NCBI GenBank assembly: GCA_022822525.1
Contig: JAJEBN010000099.1
Span: 62,001-126,000 of the forward strand
Source of the DNA: Acidimicrobiia bacterium
GTDB lineage: Bacteria > Actinomycetota > Acidimicrobiia > Acidimicrobiales > Poriferisodalaceae
Direction: 5' to 3'
Length of the DNA: 64,000 bases
The notes under the pieces were generated by a model, which did no database searches, was not told the DNA's origin, and was given only the letters and a program-made list of their open reading frames with translations. Within the stretch, counting starts at the first letter, position 1, and the number at the start of each line of letters is the position of its first letter. Below, piece by piece: positions 40,054 through 48,777 of the stretch. Made by a program: the position numbers and the translations under genes.

Positions 40054-40943
40054 GTCGCATCCGCTATTTCGCTCGGGAGACCTGGGCCAACATCCGGCGC
40101 AATCTCACGCTGACCTTCGCTGCGATCCTGACGGTCGCGGTCGGCGTGATGCTGGTCGGCATGGGGCTGATGGCGGGTTATGCCAGCGGGAACGCCCTCG
40201 ATCGCTGGGAGGGCGGGGTCCAGTTCGAGGTGTTCATGGACCCCCAGATCGATCCGAGCCAGATCGACGCGCTCGGCCTCGAGCTCGAGACCCATCCCGA
40301 GATCGATCGCATCGAGTTCTTCAGCTCCGAGGAGGCCTATGGGCTGGTGTCCCAGCAGATGGCCGACCAACCCGAGCTGCTGGCCCAGGTGTCGCCCGAG
40401 GCGCTGCCGCCCTCGTACCGGGTGGTGCCGCGCTCGGTCGAGGCAGAGCTGATCGAATCCCTGGCTGCGCAGTTCCGTCAGCGTCCCGGCGTGATGTCAG
40501 TTCAGACGGGCCGTGAAGAGGTCGACGCCATCCGGACCTGGTTCTCGTCGTTCCAGGGCATCGTGCTGCTGCTGTCGATCGTGCTGGCGGGTGCCAGCGT
40601 CATGCTGATCTTCAACTCCATCCGGGTGGCGATGTTCGCCCGCCGGCGCGAGATCGAGGTCATGAAGCTGGTCGGGGCAACCAACAGCTTCATCCGGTTC
40701 CCGTTCATGCTCGAGGGCATGCTGCACGGGCTCATTGGCGGCATCATCGGGGCGATTGCCGCAGGAGCGCTGCGAGGTCACGTGGAGGGCCTGTTCTCGC
40801 GCTCGGACATCCTGGCGTTCTTCCGGTCGTTCGTGGTCACCTCCGATCAGTTCACGACGGTGGTGATCGTCACCGTGATCGCCGGTGTGCTCGTGGGGAT
40901 GATCGGCTCGGCGTTCGCAGCCAGCCGCTTCCTGGACGTGTAG
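40050..40943 (+). CDS. ftsX: Cell division protein FtsX
   Basis: Membrane partner of FtsE. The 297-residue protein has the expected four membrane helices (about 21-47, 170-195, 225-250 and 270-292) and one outer loop (about 50-165) that binds hydrolase partners. [15 protein letters not shown] between helices 2 and 3 is the coupling segment that touches FtsE. GTG 40050 overlaps the ftsE stop. In many bacteria smpB and ssrA follow soon after; here an enoyl-CoA hydratase follows and ssrA lies about 22 kb away. Confidence 0.94.
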   Translation: MSRIRYFARETWANIRRNLTLTFAAILTVAVGVMLVGMGLMAGYASGNALDRWEGGVQFEVFMDPQIDPSQIDALGLELETHPEIDRIEFFSSEEAYGLVSQQMADQPELLAQVSPEALPPSYRVVPRSVEAELIESLAAQFRQRPGVMSVQTGREEVDAIRTWFSSFQGIVLLLSIVLAGASVMLIFNSIRVAMFARRREIEVMKLVGATNSFIRFPFMLEGMLHGLIGGIIGAIAAGALRGHVEGLFSRSDILAFFRSFVVTSDQFTTVVIVTVIAGVLVGMIGSAFAASRFLDV

Positions 40944-40963
40944 CTGGGCTCGAGCTGCGCGGG

Positions 40964-40983
40964 CCGCTCGACGTACGGAGCGG
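40964..40983 (+). terminator. Candidate hairpin downstream of ftsX
   Basis: CCGCTC (40964-40969) pairs with GAGCGG (40978-40983) across an 8-base loop, 20 bases after the ftsX stop. No T tract follows. Confidence 0.35.
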
Positions 40984-41051
40984 CTGGGCGTGTAGAAAAG
41001 CCGCCGACACCGCCGTCCGCCACCCGGACGGCCATTGCTTGAGGGGGCCCT

Positions 41052-41951
41052 GTGCCGGAGTTCGAGACGATCCTGTACGAGGTCGACGACCGCATCGCAA
41101 CGATCACGCTCAACCGGCCCGAGCGGCTGAACGCGTTCAACAGCCAGATGCTGCGTGACGTGATGGACGCCATCGACCTTGTCGACGCCGACGATGACGT
41201 GCGGGCGGTGATCTTCACGGGCGCCGGCCGTGGCTATTGCGCCGGGGCCGACCTGAGCGGGGGTGCTGACACCTTCGACTTCGACAGCCAATCAGATGAG
41301 CGCAAGGCCGAGCGAGCCTCCGAGCGGGGCGAAGGCGGCGATCTGGCGTGGATGCGCGACGGCGGCGGGCTGCTCACCCTGCGCCTGTACGAGTGCAACA
41401 AGCCGCTGATCGCTGCGATCAACGGCCCCGCTGTGGGCGTCGGCGTGACGATGACGCTGCCCATGGACATCCGGCTGGCGTCCACCAAGGCACGCATCGG
41501 GTTCGTGTTCGCCCGCCGGGGCGTGGTGCCCGAGGCGTGCTCGTCGTACTTCCTGCCGCGGGTGGTGGGGTTGTCACGAGCACTGGAGTGGTGCTTCAGC
41601 GGCCGCGTCTTCGACGCCGATGAGGCGCTCGAGGGCGGGCTGGTGCGCAGCCTGCACGAGCCCGATGACCTGCTGCCGACTGCCCGGGCCATTGCGGCGG
41701 AGATCGCGGGGAACACCTCGGCCATCTCGGTGACGGTGATCCGCCACATGCTGTGGCGCATGCTCGCCGCGGATCATCCCATGGAGGCCCACAAGATCGA
41801 CTCCCGGGGCATCTTCCACTTGGGACGCGGCGCGGATGCCCACGAGGGCGTGGCGTCGTTCCTCGAGAAGCGGCCGCCGGAGTTCTCGTTGCGGCCCAGT
41901 CAGGACCTGCCCGAGTACTTCCCCTGGTGGGACGAGCCCGAGTTCAGCTAA
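41052..41951 (+). CDS. Enoyl-CoA hydratase/isomerase family protein
   Basis: A 299-residue crotonase-fold enzyme. The N-terminal ITLNRPERLNAFNSQM, the oxyanion-hole segment FTGAGRGYCAGADLSGG and the second one, INGPAVGVGVTMTLPMDIRLAS, are typical; a catalytic glutamate is available in RRGVVPEACSSYFLP. Family members hydrate or isomerise acyl-CoAs in beta-oxidation and related pathways. GTG 41052 has a GAGGGGG stretch eight bases upstream. The acyl-CoA dehydrogenase at 44477-45601 could act in the same pathway, but the substrate is not evident. Confidence 0.87.
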   Translation: MPEFETILYEVDDRIATITLNRPERLNAFNSQMLRDVMDAIDLVDADDDVRAVIFTGAGRGYCAGADLSGGADTFDFDSQSDERKAERASERGEGGDLAWMRDGGGLLTLRLYECNKPLIAAINGPAVGVGVTMTLPMDIRLASTKARIGFVFARRGVVPEACSSYFLPRVVGLSRALEWCFSGRVFDADEALEGGLVRSLHEPDDLLPTARAIAAEIAGNTSAISVTVIRHMLWRMLAADHPMEAHKIDSRGIFHLGRGADAHEGVASFLEKRPPEFSLRPSQDLPEYFPWWDEPEFS

Positions 41952-41987
41952 CACCAGATCGGCTGGCTCGGGTCAGCCGGTTCAGTG

Positions 41988-43256
41988 CTAGGAACCCTCC
42001 GCGGGCGCTGGGTCGTCGCCCCAGCCGGTGAGCAGGACGCCCGCCACGCACGCAGCGACGGCGAGCCCGAAAGCGGGACCGAAGCTGTCGAACCAGTCGG
42101 CCGTCACGCCGCCGAGCCACGGCCCTGCCGCCAAGCCGAGGCCGAACAAGATTGTGGCAGCCCCGTAGGCCGCGCCGAACTCGTCGCCGGAGAGGTTGTC
42201 GCTGATCCTTGCCGCTATCGAGGCGATGACGCCGGTGAACGCCGTGCCGAAGACGAACGCCGCAGTCCACACCAGTGCCTGCCCGCCCACGTCGAGCAGG
42301 GGGTACGCGGTCATGAAGACCATGGAGATCATCGATACGCAGAACCCGATGGTGACGGTGCGCCGCCGGCCAAGACGGTCGGCTGAGCGTCCGAAGATCG
42401 GCCCGCCGGCGATGCTGCCGACGCCGATCAACGAGAAGGCGATCGTGGCGTCCCGAGCGTCAAAAAGGTCGGCGTAGCCCTCGAGGTGGTCCACGATGAA
42501 CGTGATCACTGTCGTGACGACGAAGGCGTGCAGCGTGTAGGCGGTGATGAGCTGGCCCGCCCGGGGAATCTTGGCGAGTGCGGCGCGGGCACCTCCGAAG
42601 CCCGTGCGACCGGGCGTGCGTGCCCAGCGGCGCACTGCTATCGCAAGGACGATCAGCACCGCGGCGCCGATGAAGAACTCGATCAGGTAGACGTTGCGCG
42701 GGTGGCTGAGGTCTGCCGCAGCCACCGCTGCCGGGCTGGACCCGGCGCTGCCGGATTCCTTCAGCAGTGTGTCGATGGCGGCGGCCGCCACCATGCCGCT
42801 GCCGACGCCAGCGGTCATCCAGCCTGCTGCGGCGCCCCGCCGCTCGGGTCCCAGCAGCTCGGCGGCAAGCCCGGGGGTGCCCACCCACACGCCGGCCGCG
42901 CAGAAGCCCGTGAGTGCGAGCGCGACCGCAGCGACGACCACATTCGGACTCCATGCCAGCAGCGCCAGGCCCACGACGTTGCCGGCGAGGCCGATGCGCA
43001 CCGCGCCGCTCAGGCCGGTTCGGCCCACCGTCAGCGCAACTGCCAGCGAACCCAGCACGTACAGCAGCAGGTTCAGCGAGCCGAGGGCGCCGGCAACTGT
43101 GTTGGACAGGCTGAACCCGTCCCGCAGGTCCGCGAACAGCAGCGAGTAGGTGAACCGGCCGAACGACTGCGACACTGCTGCCGACGCCGCCAGCGTCAGC
43201 AGCGTGCCGATCCGGCGTGCGCGGCTGAAACCCGCGCTGTGCGCCGCTGCGGTCAC
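41988..43256 (-). CDS. MFS transporter, YbfB/YjiJ-like
   Basis: A 422-residue major facilitator protein with about 12 predicted membrane helices. It begins with a QSFGRFTYSLLFADLRDGFSLS-like first helix and loop, and has the loop 8-9 motif GRSADRLGRRRT. The substrate is unknown. The same first-helix signature (QSFGRFTY) and the following SNTVAGxL occur in the second MFS gene at 53180-54508, so the two are paralogues. It is convergent with the enoyl-CoA hydratase gene with a 36-base gap. Confidence 0.85.
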   Translation of the reverse strand: MTAAAHSAGFSRARRIGTLLTLAASAAVSQSFGRFTYSLLFADLRDGFSLSNTVAGALGSLNLLLYVLGSLAVALTVGRTGLSGAVRIGLAGNVVGLALLAWSPNVVVAAVALALTGFCAAGVWVGTPGLAAELLGPERRGAAAGWMTAGVGSGMVAAAAIDTLLKESGSAGSSPAAVAAADLSHPRNVYLIEFFIGAAVLIVLAIAVRRWARTPGRTGFGGARAALAKIPRAGQLITAYTLHAFVVTTVITFIVDHLEGYADLFDARDATIAFSLIGVGSIAGGPIFGRSADRLGRRRTVTIGFCVSMISMVFMTAYPLLDVGGQALVWTAAFVFGTAFTGVIASIAARISDNLSGDEFGAAYGAATILFGLGLAAGPWLGGVTADWFDSFGPAFGLAVAACVAGVLLTGWGDDPAPAEGS

Positions 43257-43320
43257 GATGAGTTCGCTTGCTCGCTCATGGGGCGCTCGGACGCAATGTC
43301 TTTTGCGGGACGCGAGCGAA

Positions 43321-43932
43321 TCAGTCGTGCGGCCAGGTCACTGCTGGTAGCGGGGGACGCTGGCGGTAAATCGTCTCCGTCGTGACGACGCGCCGCGGCG
43401 AGCGCTGGGTATCGGCGAACTTCGCGACATCGGCCCGGATGACCTCCCGATCGTGCTCGTCGCCGAAGAAGCGCTCTGCCATGTCGTCGAGCGAGGCAAA
43501 CGAGACCAAGGCGAAGCCGTCGTAGGACGGGCCGTTGAGCGTGCCGACGATGCTCAACTGGGTGTAGTCCCACATGCCGGGGTGATGTCGCAGCGCGAGC
43601 GGAGCGTGGGTGTCACGCCAGTGGCTGTCGCCCTCGGAGTGCGTCAATGCGGGATGGTGGATCATCGGGAAGATGGCGGTCAGGCCCGGCGAGGGCGTGC
43701 CTGGGTCGGACCCCAAGGGACGCTCGCGGATGATGCGCGAGAACGCCAAGTAGGTGCCGACCGTCGCGGCCGGCGCGAGGGCGTCGGGCGCATCGGTCAT
43801 CGCGCGCACGAGCGTGCGGAACGGGAGCTCGCGACGGTCGTCAGGATCGGCCGCGTAGCACACGCCCCCGACCCTGGCCGCAGCCTCCGCGGCGGCTGCC
43901 GGATCATTTCCCGTGACGACGAGTTCGTGCAC
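43321..43932 (-). CDS. EthD-like dimeric alpha-beta barrel domain protein
   Basis: A 203-residue protein. The C-terminal half (about 80-190) has EthD-like features: HWRDTHAPLALRHHPGMWDYTQ, then a strand and FALVSFASLDDMAERFF. EthD proteins and related stress-responsive dimeric barrels are small catabolic or accessory proteins; activity is usually unknown. The N-terminal half looks like a degenerate second copy. It is transcribed towards the MFS gene with a 64-base gap. Confidence 0.68.
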   Translation of the reverse strand: MHELVVTGNDPAAAAEAAARVGGVCYAADPDDRRELPFRTLVRAMTDAPDALAPAATVGTYLAFSRIIRERPLGSDPGTPSPGLTAIFPMIHHPALTHSEGDSHWRDTHAPLALRHHPGMWDYTQLSIVGTLNGPSYDGFALVSFASLDDMAERFFGDEHDREVIRADVAKFADTQRSPRRVVTTETIYRQRPPLPAVTWPHD

Positions 43933-44053
43933 GCCAGCACGTTAGTGCTGGGCATCAAGCGCAGTCCAACTTGCTGCTGGCCTCCGTACAGCGCCCGGCT
44001 CCCAACGGTGCGCTGCCCCTCACGAGGTCCGGCTCGCCCGGCAGGATGGGGGT

Positions 44054-44398
44054 GTGCTGGAGATGGACGAGACTCGATTCGCCGACCTGGTGGAACAGGC
44101 ACTCGAAGACATACCCGACGCGCTGCGCTCGCTGATGGACAACGTCGCCATCTTCGTGGAGGACCGCGGGGAGGATCCAGACCTGCTCGGCGTCTACGAG
44201 GGCATCCCGCTGACCGAGCGCCACGACTACGGCGGGCTGGTGATGCCCGACAGCATCGTCATCTACCGGCTGCCCATCCTGGAGATGTGCGAGTCGCCCG
44301 ACGACGTGGTGGAAGAAGTGCTGGTGACCGTCGTGCACGAGGTCGCCCATCACTTCGGCATCGACGACGACCGGCTGCACGAACTCGGCTGGGACTGA
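44054..44398 (+). CDS. Minimal zincin-like metallopeptidase family protein
   Basis: A 114-residue protein of the Zincin_1 type: the active-site motif HEVAHHFG has H95, E96 and H99, with a third ligand probable in DDDRLHELGW. Members are common in actinobacteria, and one lies next to the F420 and mannose genes in mycobacteria; the substrate is unknown. GTG 44054 is chosen because CAGGAT lies six bases upstream, close to the leaderless spacing; ATG 44063 is an alternative. Confidence 0.82.
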   Translation: MLEMDETRFADLVEQALEDIPDALRSLMDNVAIFVEDRGEDPDLLGVYEGIPLTERHDYGGLVMPDSIVIYRLPILEMCESPDDVVEEVLVTVVHEVAHHFGIDDDRLHELGWD

Positions 44399-44476
44399 CC
44401 CCCGCCGAGCTCATCGGTGAGGTGCATATGCCCATCGCTGTCAGTTACGAACCGGCAGCCACACCTGGCCAGACCG

Positions 44477-45601
44477 TCACAGGCGGCCGAGGCCGAGATC
44501 CAATCGACCGCGGGCAACGTTCGCAGCAAGCACTTCAGTCGGGCCCTCTGCCAGCCGCAAGGCCCGCACTCGCCGCAAGATGTCCGCCAGCGGGTGGCCG
44601 TCCACGAGTGCGGTGCCGCCGACGAGCTGCACGGCGTCGTCGCAGACCCGGCTCAGCGTCTCGGTGGCCAGCGACTTGGCGGCCATCACCTCGTTGACGG
44701 CGTTCTCGCCGGCATCGAGCAGGCGTGCGGTGCGGTAGAGCGCACTGCGCGCCGCGTAGGCGGCGATCCGCATGTCGCCGAGCACCACCCGTTGGAGATC
44801 GGTGCCGACCCGCGCCGGTTCGTCTGTCGAACTGTGCCGTGCGGCCCGCTCGACCAACGTCTGCTCGACGAGGTCGATCGCAAATCGGCATTGGCCGATG
44901 CAGTCGGCCGCAATCGCCATGCGCGTGGCGTTGATCTGGCTCATCGCCCGCCGGAGACCGCGCCCAGCCTCGCCGATGACGTGAGTCGCCGGAATGCGCA
45001 CATCGGTGAACGTGAACGCAGCATGGTGACTGCCGTCGAGGGTGCCGAATCGCTGCTTGAGCGTCACGCCTGTGCGGTCGGTCTCGATGAGCACCATCGC
45101 CGACTCGGTCCCTTCCAGTTCGACCAGAGCGTTGATGAAGTCGGCGTCGGCGCCCCCCGTCACGTATGACTTCGCGCCATTGACCACCAAGTCGTCGCCG
45201 TCGCGCCGTGCCCAGGTGTGACGAGGGGCATCCGCGGGTTCGGTGAACCCGAAGCCGCTGCGCAGTTCGCCGGCCAGATACGGCAGCAGGAACTGGCTGC
45301 GCAACGGCTCGCCGACGTCGGCGAGCACTCCCGGCGAGGGCCCGAAGACACCCGGCAGGTGACCCACGTTGCGGCTTGCGAGTGTGTCACGCACGACCGC
45401 CAGCGCCAGAGCGCCCGCCTCGGTGCCTCCAACCGACATCGGCTGGGTCATGCCGAACACCCCTGCCGACTTGGATGCCTCCCGCACCTCTGACCCGATG
45501 TCGCTTTCGTCGACCCGGCCCGCCAGGACGGCGAGCTCCTCAGCCAGGCGTTCGGCGGTGCGCAGCACCTCGGTGTGCTCAGTGTCGAGGAAGTCGGGCA
45601 T
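44477..45601 (-). CDS. Acyl-CoA dehydrogenase family protein
   Basis: An FAD enzyme of 374 residues that desaturates acyl-CoA. It has the ACAD order: helical N-domain (FLDTEHTEVLRTAERLAEEL), a beta-domain with GFGFTEPADAPR and YVTGGADADF, and the C-terminal helical domain ending LRLAEGPTEVLAANVARG, where the glutamate of the EGxxE segment is the likely catalytic base. It is shortly upstream of nothing on its strand except the hydrolase genes that precede it (45623-47593), with which it may form one operon. Confidence 0.87.
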   Translation of the reverse strand: MPDFLDTEHTEVLRTAERLAEELAVLAGRVDESDIGSEVREASKSAGVFGMTQPMSVGGTEAGALALAVVRDTLASRNVGHLPGVFGPSPGVLADVGEPLRSQFLLPYLAGELRSGFGFTEPADAPRHTWARRDGDDLVVNGAKSYVTGGADADFINALVELEGTESAMVLIETDRTGVTLKQRFGTLDGSHHAAFTFTDVRIPATHVIGEAGRGLRRAMSQINATRMAIAADCIGQCRFAIDLVEQTLVERAARHSSTDEPARVGTDLQRVVLGDMRIAAYAARSALYRTARLLDAGENAVNEVMAAKSLATETLSRVCDDAVQLVGGTALVDGHPLADILRRVRALRLAEGPTEVLAANVARGRLDLGLGRL

Positions 45602-45622
45602 CTCCGGTGCGTGCCTCCGCGT

Positions 45623-46399
45623 TCAGCCCAGGTTGCGAGCGAAGAGATCGGCGAGCCGCTTGTAGTGCAGTTCGGCGCCCTCGGGCGAGAAGCAGTAGCG
45701 CTCAGGAAAGACGAAGCCGTGCTCGGTGCCGGGATAGGTCTCGACCGTGTGCGGCACGTCGATGGTGGGCAAGTGAGCCTTCAGTGCCGCCGTTTCCTCG
45801 TCGCTGACGTAGATGTCGTTCTCGGCGATGCCGAAGTAGAGCTCTCCGGACACGTCGCCCAGCATGAGATGCGGCGAGTCGCTTTCGTCGGTCACGATGC
45901 CCGCGCCGTACAGCGAGGCGGCCGCGGCGAACCGATCCGGATATGCGCCGACAGCCGCCATAACGAGCCGCCCGCCCATGCAGTAGCCGACCCCGCCGAC
46001 CCGGCTGGCCTCGATGCCGTCTTGACCCTCGAGCCAGTGCAAGATGACGCCGGTGTCAGCGATGATGCGCGCGTTGGTGATGTTGCCGGCGAGCCCCATC
46101 ATGAACTCGCGCACGGGCAGGTAGTCGTCGTCGCCCAGCCGGTTGGCATCGATGTCGACATGGCGGGCCAGGCGATAGAAGGAGTTCGGCAGCACGACCA
46201 GGTAGCCCAGTGCCGCAATGCGCTCGGCAATGCCCACGAGCTCAGGTCGGATTCCCGACGCCGGCATGTACACGATCACAGCCCGCAGTGTCCCGTCCCG
46301 CTCGGGCGTGATCACGTGGCAGTTCATGGTGCCGTCTGCCGTGGACAGGTCGATCTCGGCAACGGAGGTGGCGTGGTTCTGTTTCGACATCTCACTCAT
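45623..46399 (-). CDS. Dienelactone hydrolase family protein
   Basis: A 258-residue alpha/beta hydrolase. The nucleophile is a cysteine, C140 in GVGYCMGGR, as in dienelactone hydrolases of chloroaromatic breakdown, and the catalytic histidine lies in GTEHGF near the C-terminus; an acid is available at ENDIYVS. The natural substrate is unknown, because many members are not in aromatic pathways. It is 21 bases upstream of the acyl-CoA dehydrogenase gene on the same strand. Confidence 0.85.
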   Translation of the reverse strand: MSEMSKQNHATSVAEIDLSTADGTMNCHVITPERDGTLRAVIVYMPASGIRPELVGIAERIAALGYLVVLPNSFYRLARHVDIDANRLGDDDYLPVREFMMGLAGNITNARIIADTGVILHWLEGQDGIEASRVGGVGYCMGGRLVMAAVGAYPDRFAAAASLYGAGIVTDESDSPHLMLGDVSGELYFGIAENDIYVSDEETAALKAHLPTIDVPHTVETYPGTEHGFVFPERYCFSPEGAELHYKRLADLFARNLG

Positions 46400-46468
46400 C
46401 CTCGGGACCGCAGCGGCGTCGCGGCGCGCTGCCGCCCGAGACGGTAGTTGCGGCGGGCGCGCCGCGGC

Positions 46469-47593
46469 CTAAGCCGTGTGGGTGCGGACCCAGTCGGTGA
46501 TGAGGTCGGCTGCTTCGGCCCGGGCGCCAGCGGGTTCGGTCAGGTAGTGGTCGCCGGCGATGGAGTGCACCGGGACATCCGGAGCGCCGGGCCGGCCGCG
46601 CAGCGCGTTGACGATCTTGGCGGTGTCGGAGGAGAAGATGCCGGTGTCGGCGTCGGCGTCGATGACGATCGCCGGCAGATCGATGTGCTGCGCTTGGTCG
46701 GTGCTGCACTGCGAGTCGGCGAGGCTCCACATCGACAGCCAGGTGCGCAGCGAGCTGACCGTGCCGACGCCGAAAATCCCGTAGTTGGCCCGGCGCGGAT
46801 CGCCGAGATAGCAGCCGGGCACGACGCGTTGGCTGGGGTCGATCGAACCGTCGAGCATGCGCAGGTCCGCCCAGAGCCGCGGCACCACGAACAGGCGCTC
46901 ACGATGCCCTGCTGCTGCGAGCCGGTCCAGCTCGCCCTTGCACCAGGCGGTGATGCGTTCGTTGCGCGCCCGCTGCGCACGCCGGTACGCCGCGATGAAC
47001 TCAGCATCGAACGGCGGCTGCCGATCAGCGCCGAACGGGTCGAGGGCCGGGTCGACGCTGAGCGGATCGCTCTCGTCGGTCACCGACGGGTCCATCCAGT
47101 TGGTCAGCACCTCGGCGCGGCCGGTGTGCGCCACGATTGAGACGTACAGGTCGCCTCCCGCCAGGTCCTCGATCGCCGGGTGCAAGCCCCGCCGGCTGTA
47201 CTCGGGAACCAGATTGGGCGCCGTGGCCTGTGCTTGGTAGGTGGCCATGAGCGAGCCGCCGCCGCTGTTGCCCAGCAGCACCACGCAGTCAACGCCCTGG
47301 CTGCGCAGCCAGCGCACGCCGACGTCGATGTCGGCGAGCGCCAGATCGGCCAGGAAGTACGGCTCGGCACCCCTGAAGCGGGTGTTCCAGCCGAGAAAGC
47401 CGAGGCCCCGCTCGGCGATGTAGCTGGCCAGGTAGTGCTCGCTGAAGTCGATGTTGTAGTGGGTCGCGATCAGCGCCGTGCGCGGCTCGTGGCCCTCGGG
47501 CCGGTGGTAGACGCCCTGGCAAGGATGCCCGCCCACGCCGGACCGGGGGGCGCTGGCACTCGGCAGCGCGACGAATTCGCGGGTGATGCCCAT
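46469..47593 (-). CDS. Alpha/beta hydrolase of unknown substrate
   Basis: A 374-residue hydrolase. The nucleophile elbow is GNSGGGS with S110, preceded by a strand VDCVVLLG; IVIDADADTGIFSSD near the C-terminus supplies the acid, and AGDHYLTEP the histidine. The long middle segment (about 145-270) forms a lid. Esterase or related activity is likely. It is in the same minus-strand run as the VOC protein, dienelactone hydrolase and acyl-CoA dehydrogenase. Confidence 0.8.
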   Translation of the reverse strand: MGITREFVALPSASAPRSGVGGHPCQGVYHRPEGHEPRTALIATHYNIDFSEHYLASYIAERGLGFLGWNTRFRGAEPYFLADLALADIDVGVRWLRSQGVDCVVLLGNSGGGSLMATYQAQATAPNLVPEYSRRGLHPAIEDLAGGDLYVSIVAHTGRAEVLTNWMDPSVTDESDPLSVDPALDPFGADRQPPFDAEFIAAYRRAQRARNERITAWCKGELDRLAAAGHRERLFVVPRLWADLRMLDGSIDPSQRVVPGCYLGDPRRANYGIFGVGTVSSLRTWLSMWSLADSQCSTDQAQHIDLPAIVIDADADTGIFSSDTAKIVNALRGRPGAPDVPVHSIAGDHYLTEPAGARAEAADLITDWVRTHTA

Positions 47594-47611
47594 CTGTCGG
47601 TCGACCGGAGC

Positions 47612-48112
47612 TCAGGCCGTTGCGTCGGCGGGGATGGGGGAGCGCATCACTTCCAGCGCTTCGGCTGGATCGGGCTCGATGCCGATGGTGTCCCGGCAGA
47701 GCTCCACCATGATCCCGTTGGGGTCCACGAAGTAGAGGGAGTGGCACCAGCCATGGTCCACCTCCATCAGCGGCTCGATGTCGGCGGCCGCCATGCGCTC
47801 GCGGGCAGCCTCTTGCTGCTCTGACGTGGCCCGGACGGCGACGTGATTGACCCACACCGGCAGCCCCACTGAGCCGCTCACGTCGGTGCTGTAGCCGGCC
47901 TGCTCACCCATGTTCTGGATGTAGAAGAAGGCGATGCACTCGCCGTCGCCGATGTCGTAGAAGACGTGCTTGATGTGGCCTGTCGGCCCGCCGTCGGGGT
48001 GCGGGCGCTCGGCCTGCTCGGCGTGGACGAGCGGAAACCCCATCAGGTCCTCATAGAAGCGGTGTGTCGCCTCGAGGTCCCGAGTTGCGTAGGCGACGTG
48101 GTGAAGTCCCAT
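47612..48112 (-). CDS. VOC family protein (glyoxalase/extradiol dioxygenase fold)
   Basis: A 166-residue metal-binding protein with two beta-alpha-beta-beta-beta repeats. The start GLHHVAYATRDLEATHRFYEDL gives the first metal histidine, and HVAVRATS with VELCRD supplies the second-half ligands. VOC proteins include dioxygenases, glyoxalases and resistance proteins; an extradiol-dioxygenase-like role would suit the catabolic neighbours, but is not shown. It opens a minus-strand run of four genes. Confidence 0.8.
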   Translation of the reverse strand: MGLHHVAYATRDLEATHRFYEDLMGFPLVHAEQAERPHPDGGPTGHIKHVFYDIGDGECIAFFYIQNMGEQAGYSTDVSGSVGLPVWVNHVAVRATSEQQEAARERMAAADIEPLMEVDHGWCHSLYFVDPNGIMVELCRDTIGIEPDPAEALEVMRSPIPADATA

Positions 48113-48193
48113 GGCCCCCCCCTGCTGCGGTGTTCACCGCAAGGTTCTCACATTCCGATGGGCCGATTCGCCCGGCCGGTCGGGCGAGCTGCG

Positions 48194-48676
48194 CTAGTTG
48201 AGCCCGAAGCTCGCCACATTCAGGTACTCGCCCCACGGAGCTGACTCGACCAGGCAGATCTCGCTGACGTCGAACGTCTCGCCGAGGCGTGGCCAGTCGA
48301 CCGATGGCCGCTCTTTGCGGAAGCGTGCGATGGTCAGGTGGCCCACGAATGGGTGGTCTGGCGGCGGGTCGCCGATATAGCGCGTGCAGTCGATGACGGA
48401 CGCGGCGAGCTCGTCGACGCCGACGGCGGGGAGCATGAGCACGCCACGGCCCAATTGTTCGGGGGCGGGACCGAGCGTTACCGATGTCTCGCCGAATGAC
48501 TGTCCGCCGAGGGTGCTGAGCGCTTCGCCGGTGTCGCATTCGCCGAGGAACCGGAGCGTGATGTGCAAGCGGTGCGGCTTGGTCCAGCTGACGCCTGGCG
48601 CCGACGGTCTGGGCAGCCCAGCCAGTTCGTCGACAACGGAGGCGGGCGGCCACACGGCGACGAACAGGCGCGGCAC
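48194..48676 (-). CDS. thpR: RNA 2',3'-cyclic phosphodiesterase (2'-5' RNA ligase family)
   Basis: A 160-residue 2H phosphoesterase. Both signature motifs are present: HIT at 38-40 in RLHITLRFLGE, and HLT at 113-115 in GHLTIARFRK. ThpR opens 2',3'-cyclic phosphates of RNA ends. The start MPRLFVAVWPP is typical. It is divergent from the selenocysteine-candidate gene across about 100 bases. Confidence 0.88.
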   Translation of the reverse strand: MPRLFVAVWPPASVVDELAGLPRPSAPGVSWTKPHRLHITLRFLGECDTGEALSTLGGQSFGETSVTLGPAPEQLGRGVLMLPAVGVDELAASVIDCTRYIGDPPPDHPFVGHLTIARFRKERPSVDWPRLGETFDVSEICLVESAPWGEYLNVASFGLN

Positions 48677-48764
48677 GGCGTGAACCTAGCGGCGTGTTCC
48701 CGCCAAGCTTGGGACACTCGGCCCCAGCGTCCGAAGCCGCTTCTGAGCCGGCGCCGGGGCGCGT

Positions 48765-48770
48765 TACGCT
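48765..48770 (+). promoter_or_regulatory. Probable leaderless promoter -10 box (TACGCT) of the selenoprotein-candidate gene
   Basis: TACGCT lies seven bases before GTG 48778, in the same geometry as several other genes here. Confidence 0.5.
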
Positions 48771-48777
48771 CGCTCGC